Notes: generated from the letters alone by a model not told the origin. Counted from the stretch's first letter, positions 15,344 through 24,982 are shown. The stretch is 51,377 nt of DNA from Oscillospiraceae bacterium (GCA_902362965.1 CABIYQ010000013.1:1-51377), one strand, 5' to 3'. Program-made: numbers and translations.

Positions 15344-18331
15344 ATGGATAGAATAGATGCTCTGAAACAGCTTGTTAAACGTTTCGATGATAGCATAAAG
15401 GAATATAAGAAGGAAAGCTATAACGAGCATTCCTGCCGTGATGAGTTCATTAACCCTTTTCTTGAAATACTAGGTTGGGATGTTACAAATAAAAAGGGGT
15501 TAGCTCCGCAGTATAGAGAAGTAATAGCTGAGTATCACGCAAGTTCAAGTGACCGCCCTGATTACTCTCTTACGCTTAGGGGTGTATCAAAATTCTTTGT
15601 TGAAGCCAAGAAGCCTCATGTAGACATCAGCAAAGATCCTTCACCTGCTGTGCAGACGAGAAAATATGGTTGGAACGCAAAACACAAGATAGCCGTTCTC
15701 ACGAATTTTGAGTATTTCATTATTTATGATACTACAACGGTTCCAAATGATAATGATAAATGCTCTGTTTCACGTTACCGCATCTATAAGTACACAGAAT
15801 ATGTCGATAAACTCGATGAGATAACCAAACTTGTATCAAGAGACTCTGTATATAGCGGTGATTATGATAAGTATTTCAGCGAAACTTTTAGCGGTGCTGG
15901 AAGTCAGAAACAGCAAGTAGACATTCTCTTCCTCAAACAGATCAATGATTGGCGAGTTGCTTTAAGTAATGAGCTGTATTCAAAAGGCGGACGCTACACT
16001 TCTCTTGACGTTTTGAATGATGTTGTTCAAGCATTTATCAACCAGATAGTATTTATCAGAACATGTGAGGACAAGAACCTTCCTCTTTATCACAAGTTGA
16101 AAGATACTATCACTGATCCTGCTACGCTTCATAAAGAATTGGAAGCTCTTTTCCGTGATGCTGATAAAAGGTATAACTCAGGTATGTTCTCCGGAGATTA
16201 TATCATTTTTGATCTCAACAACAGTGTTATTGCTGACATGATAAATGGACTATATTACCCGCAGAGTCCGTATATTTTCAGCATTATAGAGCCTAATATG
16301 CTCGGTAAGATATATGAAATGTTCCTGACCGAACAGCTTACCGTACTTGAGAACGGTAAGATTGGATTGGCTCAAAAAAAGGACTGTCTTAATCGTTCTG
16401 TTGTAACTACACCTACGGAAATAGTCAAGTACATGGTAGAAAAAACACTTTCTCGTCTTTGCAAGGACAAAACACCTGACGAGGTATGCGAGCTTCACAT
16501 TGCAGATATTGCTTGTGGCTCAGGTGTTTTCCTAGAGGAAGTGTTCCAGTATTTACAGTCATATTGCATAGAATGGTATCTTGAAAATGATAAGACACAC
16601 CTAATTGAGATTGACAATGGAGGATACAAACTTCCGCTTGAAGAAAAGAAGAAGATATTGTGTTCCTGCATCTTTGGTATTGATATTGATATTCACGCTG
16701 TTGAGGTAGCAAAATTCTCTTTGCTTATAAAGCTGATAGAGAATGAAACTGCCCCCTCTGTTAAAGCAGTAACACCTATATTGCCTGATCTTAGTACCAA
16801 TATTCTTCACGGTAATTCGTTGGTCAGCGATGCGGAGCTGAAAGGCATCAAATATACAGAAGAACAGCTTGTGGAAATAGTTCCGTTTAATTGGGACGAA
16901 CTTGCGGTCAACAGCTTTGATGCTATTGTAGGCAATCCTCCCTATGTTACCACTGAAGATATCCATTCTCTTATTCCTGCACCCGAATTTGATATTTACA
17001 AGAAGAAATATAAGACATCACACAAGCAGTTTGACAAGTATTTCATCTTCCTTGAAAGAGCTTTGCAGAAAACAAAATATAACGGTTATGTTTGCTACAT
17101 TATTCCTAACAAGTTCTTCAAAATCGGTGCAGGCGCTAAACTTCGTGAACTTATTGCAAAGGAAAAGTATCTCGTAAATCTTGATGATTTCGGTGCAGCG
17201 CAGCTCTTTGAAGATAAGACAATTTACAGCTCTATCATTCTTATGCAGAAGAAACCACAGGATAGTTTTAAATACACAAACGTAGATTCTGCGAATAACT
17301 TGTGGATTGGTAAACCTACTGACAGTATCAAGCTTAGCTGTTCATTGCTTGACGAACTTCCGTGGAAGCTCACATCTGATTTTGAATTTTTAGAGATACT
17401 CAAGAAGATAGAGCCTGTATCTGCTCCGCTTGATTGCTTTGCAGAGATATTCAATGGTATTCAAACAAGCGCCGAAAGACCTCAGCCTATATATTGGTTC
17501 TCAGGCGAAGAAATAATAAGCGAAGATGATGATACTATAACGGTTAAAAAGGAAGAAAAGGTTTATTCTATCGAGAAGAAGATATTGAAACCTTATTTCA
17601 AACCTACTAAAAAAGCCGAAAAGGGACTAACAACATACGATAGTCTTTCAACAGATAAGAAGATAATATTCCCCTATGACGGAGAAGGACATCTGATACC
17701 GATTGATATTATGAAGTCAGATTATCCTGGAGCATACGCTTATCTGTTAGATTATTATGATAGGTTAGTTCCTAAGTGCGTATCAAACTCTGGCATAAGA
17801 GACGTTACAAATGCCACGGCAGAAACCTGGTATCAGTATGGCAGAACGCAGGCACTAACGGCGTTTATTAATACTCCTAAGCTGATCGTTAAGGTCATGT
17901 CTAAGGATAACCCCATGTACGCTATGGATAATGCTGATATGCTTATTGCTTCCGGTGGAACGGCAGGCTATTGCGCAGTTGCTAAAAAAGTTGGTAGTCC
18001 ATATGAATTGGAATATATTCAGGCTTGGCTTGCCAATCCCTACACAGAAAAGATATTCAATATTGTCGGCAGCGACTTTGAAGGCGGATTCATTTCAAGA
18101 GGTACATTTGTGCTGTCCTCTCTGCCTTTTGTAAAACTCAATTTTGCTGATTCAAAACAAAAGGCTCTATATGACAGAGTTGTTGAAGCAAGTCGAGGGG
18201 TGTATGCTATCAATGACAAGCTTGACCAGAAGCCGTCTAAACAAATCGAAACGACACTTGTACGTCAGAAAGCATCTCTGATCAAGGAAATAGATGACCT
18301 TATTTCCCGTGTTTACAGGTTAGAGTTCTAA
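15344..18331 (+). CDS. Type IIG restriction-modification enzyme, Eco57I-like
   Basis: The 995-residue protein fuses a nuclease and an adenine-N6 methyltransferase. The N-terminus carries a PD-(D/E)xK site (RPDYS with Asp73, FVEAKK with Glu87 and Lys89). The methylase core follows with SAM motif I IADIACGSGVFLEE (~residue 388) and catalytic NPPY (531-534), then a TaqI-like target recognition domain in the C-terminal third. Eco57I itself is 997 residues and is paired with a separate 544-residue methylase; here the pair is 995 and 542, so the layout matches closely. Such enzymes cut at a fixed distance from an asymmetric site. The site cannot be predicted by eye. RBS is AGAGG before ATG 15344. 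Confidence 0.9.
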   Translation: MDRIDALKQLVKRFDDSIKEYKKESYNEHSCRDEFINPFLEILGWDVTNKKGLAPQYREVIAEYHASSSDRPDYSLTLRGVSKFFVEAKKPHVDISKDPSPAVQTRKYGWNAKHKIAVLTNFEYFIIYDTTTVPNDNDKCSVSRYRIYKYTEYVDKLDEITKLVSRDSVYSGDYDKYFSETFSGAGSQKQQVDILFLKQINDWRVALSNELYSKGGRYTSLDVLNDVVQAFINQIVFIRTCEDKNLPLYHKLKDTITDPATLHKELEALFRDADKRYNSGMFSGDYIIFDLNNSVIADMINGLYYPQSPYIFSIIEPNMLGKIYEMFLTEQLTVLENGKIGLAQKKDCLNRSVVTTPTEIVKYMVEKTLSRLCKDKTPDEVCELHIADIACGSGVFLEEVFQYLQSYCIEWYLENDKTHLIEIDNGGYKLPLEEKKKILCSCIFGIDIDIHAVEVAKFSLLIKLIENETAPSVKAVTPILPDLSTNILHGNSLVSDAELKGIKYTEEQLVEIVPFNWDELAVNSFDAIVGNPPYVTTEDIHSLIPAPEFDIYKKKYKTSHKQFDKYFIFLERALQKTKYNGYVCYIIPNKFFKIGAGAKLRELIAKEKYLVNLDDFGAAQLFEDKTIYSSIILMQKKPQDSFKYTNVDSANNLWIGKPTDSIKLSCSLLDELPWKLTSDFEFLEILKKIEPVSAPLDCFAEIFNGIQTSAERPQPIYWFSGEEIISEDDDTITVKKEEKVYSIEKKILKPYFKPTKKAEKGLTTYDSLSTDKKIIFPYDGEGHLIPIDIMKSDYPGAYAYLLDYYDRLVPKCVSNSGIRDVTNATAETWYQYGRTQALTAFINTPKLIVKVMSKDNPMYAMDNADMLIASGGTAGYCAVAKKVGSPYELEYIQAWLANPYTEKIFNIVGSDFEGGFISRGTFVLSSLPFVKLNFADSKQKALYDRVVEASRGVYAINDKLDQKPSKQIETTLVRQKASLIKEIDDLISRVYRLEF

Positions 18332-18345
18332 AGAAGGTAATTATT

Positions 18346-19974
18346 ATGAGACTTAAAAAGGATAGTTCCGAACAGAAATTAAGAGGAGCATACTATACGC
18401 CATTGCCGCTTGCAAATGCAATGGTGAATCTTGTTGCGTCACAGAACATAACCAATGTATTAGAGCCGAGCTGTGGTGACGGTGTATTTCTTGACAGCCT
18501 TGCATCATTGGAACTGCTTAATAACATACCAAATGTCACTGCTGTTGAAATAGAACCTGATGAGGCAGAAAAAGTCAGCATCAACTACATAGATAATGAT
18601 AACGTTCATGTACTAAACGAAGATTTTTTAGACTTTTATCAGCAAGTTTATGGAAAACACACCTATGATCTCATTCTGGGCAATCCTCCCTATATTCGCT
18701 ATCAGTATCTTACAGAAGAACAGCGTGAGATACAGTCAAGCATACTCACATCTCATGGAATGAAGTCAAACAAACTGATTAATGCATGGGTCGCTTTTTT
18801 GGTTGCCTGCGTTCAGCTTCTTTCTGATAACGGAAAGATAGCATTTGTTATTCCTGCTGAAATACTCCAAGTGGCATATGCTGAGGATCTTCGGCTCTTC
18901 CTCTCTAATCAACTTTCAAAAATTACTTTACTTACCTTTGAACAGCTTGTTTTTCCTGACATTGAACAGGAGGTACTTGTGTTTATTGGCGAAAAAGGCG
19001 AGGAAGAAAAAGGCATAAAAATAATCGAACTAAGTAATCTTGAAGATTTTAAGAAACTTGACCTTAATTCCAATGGATTTCAGAAATTGAAGCACGTTAA
19101 GGAAAAATGGACTCAGTACTTTGTATCAGCAGAAGAAATAAAAGTTATCCAATCAATTCGTGATGATAAGAGATTTAAGAAGTTTTCAGACTTAGCTCTT
19201 ATTAATATTGGCATAACAACAGGAAACAATACTTTTTTTTCTGTTGATAAAGAAACCACCGAGAAATATGATTTATCTTCGGTTACACTCCCACTTATCG
19301 GAAGAAGCTCCCACGCTCATGGTATCTACTTTACGAATAATGATTGGCAGGAGAATATTAACGCCAATAAACGAGCAATGCTTATCAGCTTTCCTGATAC
19401 GCCCTATGAAGAGTATCCTGATAAACACAAGGAATATATAGAGCTTGGAGAGAAAAACGAAGAACACAAAGGATACAAATGCTCTATTCGTGATAGGTGG
19501 TATATTGTACCGTCAGTATGGATACCCGATGCTTTTTTCCTCAGAAGAAATAATCTTTATCCCAAGTTTGTGCTAAACCGATGCAATGCTGTATCTACTG
19601 ATACAATGCATCGAATTAAGTTTAATAAAGGTGTAAATGTTGAGAATGTCCTTTTATCATATTATAATAGCATCTCATTTGCATTCACCGAGATTTGCGG
19701 AAGAAGCTATGGCGGTGGGGTGCTTGAGATTCTCCCCGGGGAAGTCGGTAATATAATGTTGCCGATTATTGATAATATAGGTAACAAGCTAAGAATTGAA
19801 TTATTAAAGCAGATTGATTCCATAGTTCGCAAGGACGAAGATATAGAAAAAGCTCTTGATCTTGTGGATCAGAAGTTGCTTGTTGAAGTGTTAGGTGTTA
19901 ATAAAGAAGTCTGCACTACTTGTCGTAATATATGGAAAAAAATGCAGAAGCGTAGACTTGGGAGAGGAGAGTAA
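18346..19974 (+). CDS. Adenine-N6 DNA methyltransferase, Eco57I M-subunit type
   Basis: The 542-residue enzyme has AdoMet motif I VLEPSCGDGVFLDSL (residues ~39-53), an acidic VEIEPDE loop and catalytic NPPY in LILGNPPYIRYQYL (~residue 115). The C-terminal half (DRWYIVPSVWIPDAFFLRR, GGGVLEILPGE) resembles target-recognition regions of this methylase family. It starts 14 bases after the type IIG gene with AAGAAGG. The role would be full protection of the host site, since the type IIG enzyme of such pairs methylates one strand. It shares operon and strand with the next three genes. Confidence 0.9.
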   Translation: MRLKKDSSEQKLRGAYYTPLPLANAMVNLVASQNITNVLEPSCGDGVFLDSLASLELLNNIPNVTAVEIEPDEAEKVSINYIDNDNVHVLNEDFLDFYQQVYGKHTYDLILGNPPYIRYQYLTEEQREIQSSILTSHGMKSNKLINAWVAFLVACVQLLSDNGKIAFVIPAEILQVAYAEDLRLFLSNQLSKITLLTFEQLVFPDIEQEVLVFIGEKGEEEKGIKIIELSNLEDFKKLDLNSNGFQKLKHVKEKWTQYFVSAEEIKVIQSIRDDKRFKKFSDLALINIGITTGNNTFFSVDKETTEKYDLSSVTLPLIGRSSHAHGIYFTNNDWQENINANKRAMLISFPDTPYEEYPDKHKEYIELGEKNEEHKGYKCSIRDRWYIVPSVWIPDAFFLRRNNLYPKFVLNRCNAVSTDTMHRIKFNKGVNVENVLLSYYNSISFAFTEICGRSYGGGVLEILPGEVGNIMLPIIDNIGNKLRIELLKQIDSIVRKDEDIEKALDLVDQKLLVEVLGVNKEVCTTCRNIWKKMQKRRLGRGE

Positions 19975-19979
19975 TAATT

Positions 19980-20639
19980 ATGAGTGAGAAAAATGGCGTA
20001 ATATATATACTCACAAATCCCTCATTTCCTGAGTATGTAAAGATAGGCTATGCCGATGATATTGATAAAAGACTCAAACAACTCAATAGAAGCGAGTGTA
20101 TTCCCTTTGCGTTTAGAGTTTACGCAACCTATGAAGTTAGCTCTCGACTATCTGACTTAAAAATCCATTCCATTATTGACAAGCTCAATCCTAATCTTAG
20201 GTCTGTTGAGAGCTTCAACGGCAAGCAGCGTGTGAGAGAATTTTATGCTATGTCTCCCGAAGATGCCTATTCCATCTTAGAAGCCATAGCTGAGATAAAT
20301 AATTGTTCGGACAAACTCAAGTTGGTACGACCAAATGAAGCAGAGCAGCAAGACGAAGAAACAGCAAAGGATATTGATACAGAAAGCGCTGAAAGATCAT
20401 CTAACTTCTCATTTAGTAAATGCCAGATTCCTATTGGTGCTAAGATAGAGTTCTGTGATAATCCCAGTATTACTGCAATTGTAGTTGATGATAGGTACGT
20501 GGAATATAATGGGGAAATTATGTCCATGACCGCTCTTGCAAAACTCCTAACGGGCATAAAGTATTCAATTGCTGGACCAAGGTTTTTCAAATATAAGGGA
20601 GAGTTTTTGAATGATATCAGACATAGGCTGGGAGTATAA
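19980..20639 (+). CDS. GIY-YIG (T5orf172-type) protein with RAMA-like C-terminal domain
   Basis: The 219-residue protein opens with a GIY-YIG-type fold of the T5orf172 kind: GVIYILTNPSFPEYVKIGYA, then DIDKRLKQLN, with REFYA further on. The last ~70 residues (GAKIEFCDNPSITAIVVDDR, ALAKLLTG, GPRFFKYKGE) resemble the RAMA/DUF4357 domain often attached to restriction and methylase genes. It begins 5 bases after the methylase stop and has its own GGAGAGGAG site. It may be a nuclease accessory or modified-DNA reader for the R-M unit. The exact catalytic residues of this divergent GIY-YIG cannot be confirmed by eye. Confidence 0.8.
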   Translation: MSEKNGVIYILTNPSFPEYVKIGYADDIDKRLKQLNRSECIPFAFRVYATYEVSSRLSDLKIHSIIDKLNPNLRSVESFNGKQRVREFYAMSPEDAYSILEAIAEINNCSDKLKLVRPNEAEQQDEETAKDIDTESAERSSNFSFSKCQIPIGAKIEFCDNPSITAIVVDDRYVEYNGEIMSMTALAKLLTGIKYSIAGPRFFKYKGEFLNDIRHRLGV

Positions 20640-20669
20640 TAATTATACACAAGAAAGGAAGAAGATGTT

Positions 20670-21770
20670 ATGTCTTTACAGGATGAAATAACCGCACGTT
20701 CAAGTAAAATTTTTAGAGAATCATATCAAATGTCCATTGGCGAATTAATAAACCTATATAGGGATGGCGAAATGGATATTCACCCTGAATTCCAAAGAGT
20801 TTTTAGATGGAGTGAATACCAAAAAACCAAACTAATTGAATCGATTATGCTGAATATTCCTATCCCTTCTATTTTTGTAAGTCAAAACGAAGATGGCATT
20901 TGGGATGTGATTGATGGAGTTCAGCGGCTTTCAACTATTTTCCAGTTCGTTGGCGTTTTTAGAGATGAAAACGACAACCTATTGCCCCCTCTAACATTGC
21001 AAAGAACTGATTATTTACCTTCATTTGCGGGAGTTCAGTGGAATGGTGATTCAAAGGAGCTAAGTTTTACAAAAGAGCAACAGCTTTTTTTCAAACGTTC
21101 CCGAATCGATATTATTATAATGAAAAAAGAAAGTGATCCCAACACAAAGTATGAACTTTTTCAGAGATTAAATACAGGTGGCTCTTTGCTTAGTGATCAG
21201 GAAGTCAGAAATTGTCTGATGATAATGACTAATAAGTGTTTTTATGAATTTGTTACTGAGCTTGAGATGAGCGAATCATATAGAAATTGCTTACCAATCT
21301 CAGATCGCAAAACCGATGAACAGTATAGAATGGAACTTTTACTTCGACTATTAATTGCAGAACATATTAATTGGTCTAAAATATCCCAATATCAGGAGTT
21401 TTCAGAATTATTAGACAAAGAGACAATAGGTCTTTGTGAAAATGATTTGGATTATGAAGCAATTAAAGAAAGATTTACAACTACATTTAATTTGCTATAT
21501 GGCTTATTAGGTGAAAACACATTCAAAAAGTATTCTAACAATAAATATCAGGGTCCGGTTTTAGCATCAGCTTTTCAGGTCATTGCTACAGGAGTTTTCA
21601 TTAATATCTCAGAAATTATGTCACGTGATGACAGAAATGATTGGATTAAAGAAAAAGTCAAAAAAATGTACGAAGAGGAAGTGTTCAAAAAAAATACTAT
21701 TCCTGGCGTAAGAGCAATTCCCAGATATAAAGATTTATCTGAATTTGGAATCGAATATTTTAAGCCATGA
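20670..21770 (+). CDS. DUF262 (GmrS-like, ParB-fold) protein
   Basis: The 366-residue protein shows the DUF262 hallmarks: IHPEFQRVFRWSEYQKTKLI, the NIPIPSIF segment and VIDGVQRLSTIFQF, then a RLNTGGSLLSDQEVRN motif. DUF262 is the N-terminal half of GmrSD type IV restriction enzymes, where it binds and hydrolyses nucleotides; the HNH half (DUF1524) is absent here. Instead the next gene, overlapping by four bases, encodes a HEPN protein, a pairing I know from other genomes. It is likely the sensor half of a two-gene defence or toxin-antitoxin unit appended to the R-M operon. RBS AAGAAAGGAAG. Confidence 0.88.
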   Translation: MSLQDEITARSSKIFRESYQMSIGELINLYRDGEMDIHPEFQRVFRWSEYQKTKLIESIMLNIPIPSIFVSQNEDGIWDVIDGVQRLSTIFQFVGVFRDENDNLLPPLTLQRTDYLPSFAGVQWNGDSKELSFTKEQQLFFKRSRIDIIIMKKESDPNTKYELFQRLNTGGSLLSDQEVRNCLMIMTNKCFYEFVTELEMSESYRNCLPISDRKTDEQYRMELLLRLLIAEHINWSKISQYQEFSELLDKETIGLCENDLDYEAIKERFTTTFNLLYGLLGENTFKKYSNNKYQGPVLASAFQVIATGVFINISEIMSRDDRNDWIKEKVKKMYEEEVFKKNTIPGVRAIPRYKDLSEFGIEYFKP

Positions 21771-22435
21771 AAATACGCACAATAAATAATTTACAAGATG
21801 CCATTGATTCAGAGATGGCTTGGAGAAAAAAAGAACTATCTGCACTGAAAAGCAATATTCAAAGTTCTAGATCATTTGCAAAAGAAACAGCACTTCGTGC
21901 TGGCATAGCATTGTTATATGCTCATTGGGAAGGTGCTATTAAAAACATTGCATACTATTATCTTGTTTATGTTTCTTTTCAAAAAGTGCCATATAATAAA
22001 TTAAAGAATAATTTTTTAGCAGTTACGCTTAAACAAAAACTATTGCAATTTGAAGAAACAAATAAAACCACGTTGCAAACTGCAATAATAAATAGTATAT
22101 TTGAAATTAGTAATGAACCTTCTCAAATACCAACAGAAAAAATAATCTCAACCAACAGTAATTTAAATTCTGCTATTTTTAATGAAATAATGTGTACTAT
22201 AGGATTAAAAACAGATTATTATGAGCAATCTTATAAGATGATTGACGAGGTATTATTAAATATGAGAAATAACATAGCACATGGAGAACGGCTTGAAAAT
22301 ATAGATTTAGATGAAAAACGTTATAATGAAATCCATGATATAATATTTGATTTAATCAATCATTTTTCTGTCCAAGTGTTGAATGCCGCTTGCTTAAATA
22401 TATATCTTGCAGAAAATGAAGAACCGTCCATATAA
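21767..22435 (+). CDS. HEPN-domain protein of the MAE_28990/MAE_18760 type
   Basis: The 222-residue protein is all-helical with YAHWEGAIKNIAYYYLVYV near residue 48 and the HEPN active-site motif RNNIAHGE (Rx4-6H form) near residue 168. HEPN proteins of this type are putative RNases acting in defence. Its ATG overlaps the DUF262 stop as ATGA, so the two are coupled and probably stoichiometric. It is the last gene of the five-gene operon. The AT content is visibly higher than in the R-M genes, and the DUF262/HEPN pair may have joined the operon separately. Confidence 0.85.
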   Translation: MKIRTINNLQDAIDSEMAWRKKELSALKSNIQSSRSFAKETALRAGIALLYAHWEGAIKNIAYYYLVYVSFQKVPYNKLKNNFLAVTLKQKLLQFEETNKTTLQTAIINSIFEISNEPSQIPTEKIISTNSNLNSAIFNEIMCTIGLKTDYYEQSYKMIDEVLLNMRNNIAHGERLENIDLDEKRYNEIHDIIFDLINHFSVQVLNAACLNIYLAENEEPSI

Positions 22436-23087
22436 AAACAACTGTCCCATAAAGCACAACCGTCATTCTCAAATACAAACCATACACTCCAAGATAACTT
22501 CTTTCATCATATAAACAAGATGGTTTTAAGCCCAACGGCTTTCTTTAAAACTTCTGCGAGAAAATCGGTCTTATACTCCTTATCAGACTGCTTCCATCTC
22601 TCGATCTGGAGCAATCACAGTTTTTAGGCTCTCATTTTTATATAGCTATAAGGTAGGCAAGCCCGCCGAATAAAAAAACAGTGCGTTAGTGGGCTGTATT
22701 ATTACGCCTGAACAGATAACAGATACACCCCTTCACCCCTGTTTTGAGTTTGGATAAATGTTTTTATATGTGATCGAAAATAGTTGATCGTAATATTTCA
22801 TTACCATATCCCGATTTGTTGGATATATTGCAAATGAAGACCTCACTTTTGAGAAGGAGATAGTAGCTATCTTTATGTGCTTTGTACCTGTGCGTTTTAT
22901 ATCTCAATTAAAATTCAAAGCTGATTTTGTGAAGCTTATTTTCACACCATTCCACACCAAACTTACACCATCTTTAGTGTGTTGTACGGCAAGTTATGTG
23001 CAAATATGAGCGAACAGGAGTGCAGTGAAATAGCGAAAAATCGGGATATAATAAAAAATAAAGGGACATGGAAAATTGGGTATTAAA
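22436..23087. other. Non-coding or decayed stretch after the defence operon
   Basis: No intact gene is visible. On the minus strand near 22630-22510 a short frame without a start reads RWKQSDKEYKTDFLAEVLKK, an unidentified remnant. Near 22950-22980 repeated CACACCA/CTTACACCA units occur just upstream of repeat copy 2. Confidence 0.45.
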
Positions 23088-23278
23088 TTCCCCACGATAA
23101 AGCCGATACCGAACGGTAACGAATAAAACAACGCATTTACGGGCTTTTTGTGAGGTCTTAAATCTAACTTAAGCCAATTAATGCAACTAATTACGAACTG
23201 AAAAAGGGCATTGTTCCAAATATTTTATGCTGATATAAAAGACGGCAACCTTAAAATGACTAAGGTTGCCGTCTTATT
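23088..23278. repeat. Boundary repeat, copy 2 (candidate attachment region)
   Basis: It matches 2758-2960 in the same orientation: PTIKPIPNGNE coding tail with TAA, GCATTTACGGGCTTTTTG, ACTTAAGCCAATTAATGCAA and the terminator. The 20.3 kb between the copies holds the whole Wadjet/R-M/HEPN cargo. Confidence 0.7.
23241..23273. terminator. Bidirectional terminator in repeat copy 2
   Basis: GACGGCAACCTTA and TAAGGTTGCCGTC form a perfect stem with T-run TTATTTTTTT on the plus strand; it lies just before the end of the minus-strand HTH gene. Confidence 0.75.
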
Positions 23279-23501
23279 TTTTTACCCTTTTATATGGCTT
23301 TTTTTCATTTGTCAGTCCGAGAAGATAATCAATACTTGTATTGTAAAACTCAGCAAGCTTTATAAGAGTTTCGGGAGAAAGTGAGAGAACTCCGTTCTCA
23401 TATTTACTGTATGTGTTTTGACTTACATACAGATATTCTGCCAGCTCACGTTGTTTCTTATCATTATCTTCACGGAGATTTCGGATATTTTCATAAATCA
23501 T
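23274..23501 (-). CDS. Xre-family HTH regulator
   Basis: I start at MIYENIRNLREDND (23501); a longer frame adds six hydrophobic residues without a ribosome site. The 75-residue protein is a single HTH_3 domain (RELAEYLYVSQNTYSKYENG) followed by LSPETLIKLAEFYNTSIDYL and a basic tail. Such regulators repress element or phage genes. A perfect 15-base palindrome lies just upstream, between 23528 and 23542, and is probably its own operator. It is the first gene inside the second element. Confidence 0.85.
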   Translation of the reverse strand: MIYENIRNLREDNDKKQRELAEYLYVSQNTYSKYENGVLSLSPETLIKLAEFYNTSIDYLLGLTNEKKPYKRVKK

Positions 23502-23527
23502 ATACATAACCAATATCATTATACAAT

Positions 23528-23542
23528 ATCTGATTATCAGAT
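23528..23542. promoter_or_regulatory. Palindromic operator ATCTGAT-T-ATCAGAT
   Basis: The 15-base palindrome is perfect around a central base and overlaps the upstream part of the likely promoter (TATAAT on the minus strand at 23523-23518). A half-site ATCAGAT recurs at ~23561. It is probably bound by the adjacent Xre protein. Confidence 0.55.
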
Positions 23543-23579
23543 GTTGACTTTTATCTTAAAATCAGATATTTTGATGCAT

Positions 23580-24600
23580 ATGATTAATAGTGAATAAAAA
23601 CTCATAGTTCTGTTGACCACGACTTCGCTAAAAAGGGTCTGTTTTCTGCCCTGCATGGGGTCTTAAACGGGCGTGAATCAAGCCATTTATCATAACAGCC
23701 TCACATGATTCGTTCATCAAAGCCCATTCCGCATCCATTTTAAACCCGAACAAAGACCATTCCAATACCTTAAAGAGACCATATTTAATATACTGAATCA
23801 TAACTGGTCTGATATAAGGCTCTCCCCCGACACTAAAACGACCACTTACACAACATCATATTCATAAGTGGACTATTTCAGTCCCCCAACAAGACCATTC
23901 AGCGACCCAAAAATGACACGAAAAGAACCAGTTATAATATCAGGTCTTTCCAAAGCCCAAAGTAATCATCTTTTAAGACCACTTACAATGAAATCACTTC
24001 ATATTTTCACTTAATCACATGGACTTTTTCTGGTCTCATGCAAGACCAAAGAAAGACCATGCCATGCTGCAGCACAGCTGCGTCATTCTTATTTTTTACG
24101 CACCAATGCGTCAGAATCTCTATATAATATTCCGCTCTGACGCTATCCCGGACAGAGCCTTTTGTTATAGCAGCAAAGATATTTTTCTGCTGACTGCAGC
24201 GGCATTACGCAATAAAATTATCTTAAAATCGTGGACTCTTTCCGGTCAAATTATGACCATGAAAAGACCATCGGAAAGATTTCTGAATAACACCCCGAAC
24301 TGCGTCATGCAGCAATACTGACGCGCGTCTGTTGCCGCAAAATATATTCTGAATTACGCTCCGCCTGAGTCAGCCTGACGGCTTCCCAACAGTATGCCGA
24401 ACTGCAATAAAATATACTCCGGCATACTGAAAAACTGCCGTTTACAACGTCAGTATACTGCGCGTCAAACAACGTGATTTTGAGTATACTTTTTTGAAAA
24501 CAAAATCCCGAATTTACGGCGATTTCTACGATAGAGTATACAAAGTATACTCCAGCATACTGAAAATAACCCGAAAAACGCTTCTCAGTATACTCGCTTT
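23580..24600. repeat. Gene-free tract with clustered GACCA and AGTATACT motifs
   Basis: About a dozen AAGACCA(T/C) or inverse GGTCT words occur at irregular spacing from 23.6 to 24.3 kb. The sequence then changes to TGCGTCA words and, from 24.39 to 24.6 kb, at least five AGTATACT-type palindromes with GCATACTGAAAA neighbours. No supported open frame spans it. It may be a protein-binding region (replication or transfer origin) or decayed coding DNA. Confidence 0.4.
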
Positions 24601-24639
24601 CGCTCCCATTCTGCGTACTTTTTTGACGTTTCGCCCCAA

Positions 24640-24870
24640 GATTTCATTTTTCTATGGTCGAAACTAACAAGGGCATAAGGGGTGTTAACGCACCGTCGTT
24701 TCACTCCGTTGCGGTCGGCATAGCCGACGACACTGTCTCGCTGTCGAAGCCACTTTCTCCGCTGCGCTCCGAAAGCCCTTACTGCGGAGCTGTCGCTCCT
24801 TGCCCTTGAACCGTCCGCAGGACGCTTCTGCGGGTGTCCAACCTGCGGCACAGCCGCATATATTTTTGAG
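24640..24870 (-). other. GC-rich oriT-like tract of a mobilisable element
   Basis: This tract is sharply richer in GC than its surroundings and contains AAGGGCATAAGGGGTGTTAA and short CGCTCCG/CGGAG inverted repeats. On the minus strand its translation starts with CGCAAGWTPAEASCGRFKGK, a string I associate with the leader DNA of relaxase genes in Clostridia. No relaxase gene follows. It is probably an orphan oriT/leader remnant and not a protein gene. Confidence 0.35.
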
Positions 24871-24982
24871 CAATGACATCTGAAAAAATCATAAATATTT
24901 ATGATAAATATTTAATTCCGCCAATGGCGGACGAGCGCATTACTAAAACAGATACTAAAGAAACGCTTAAAAAGTTCAGCGA

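Noticed and set aside
24019..24321. 100-residue open frame
   Set aside because: No ribosome site, low-complexity GACCA motif DNA, and no recognisable domain.
24585..24879. Minus-strand open frames with Arg/Ala/Cys-rich products
   Set aside because: They come from a GC-rich structured tract typical of relaxase leader DNA; no ribosome site or plausible protein.
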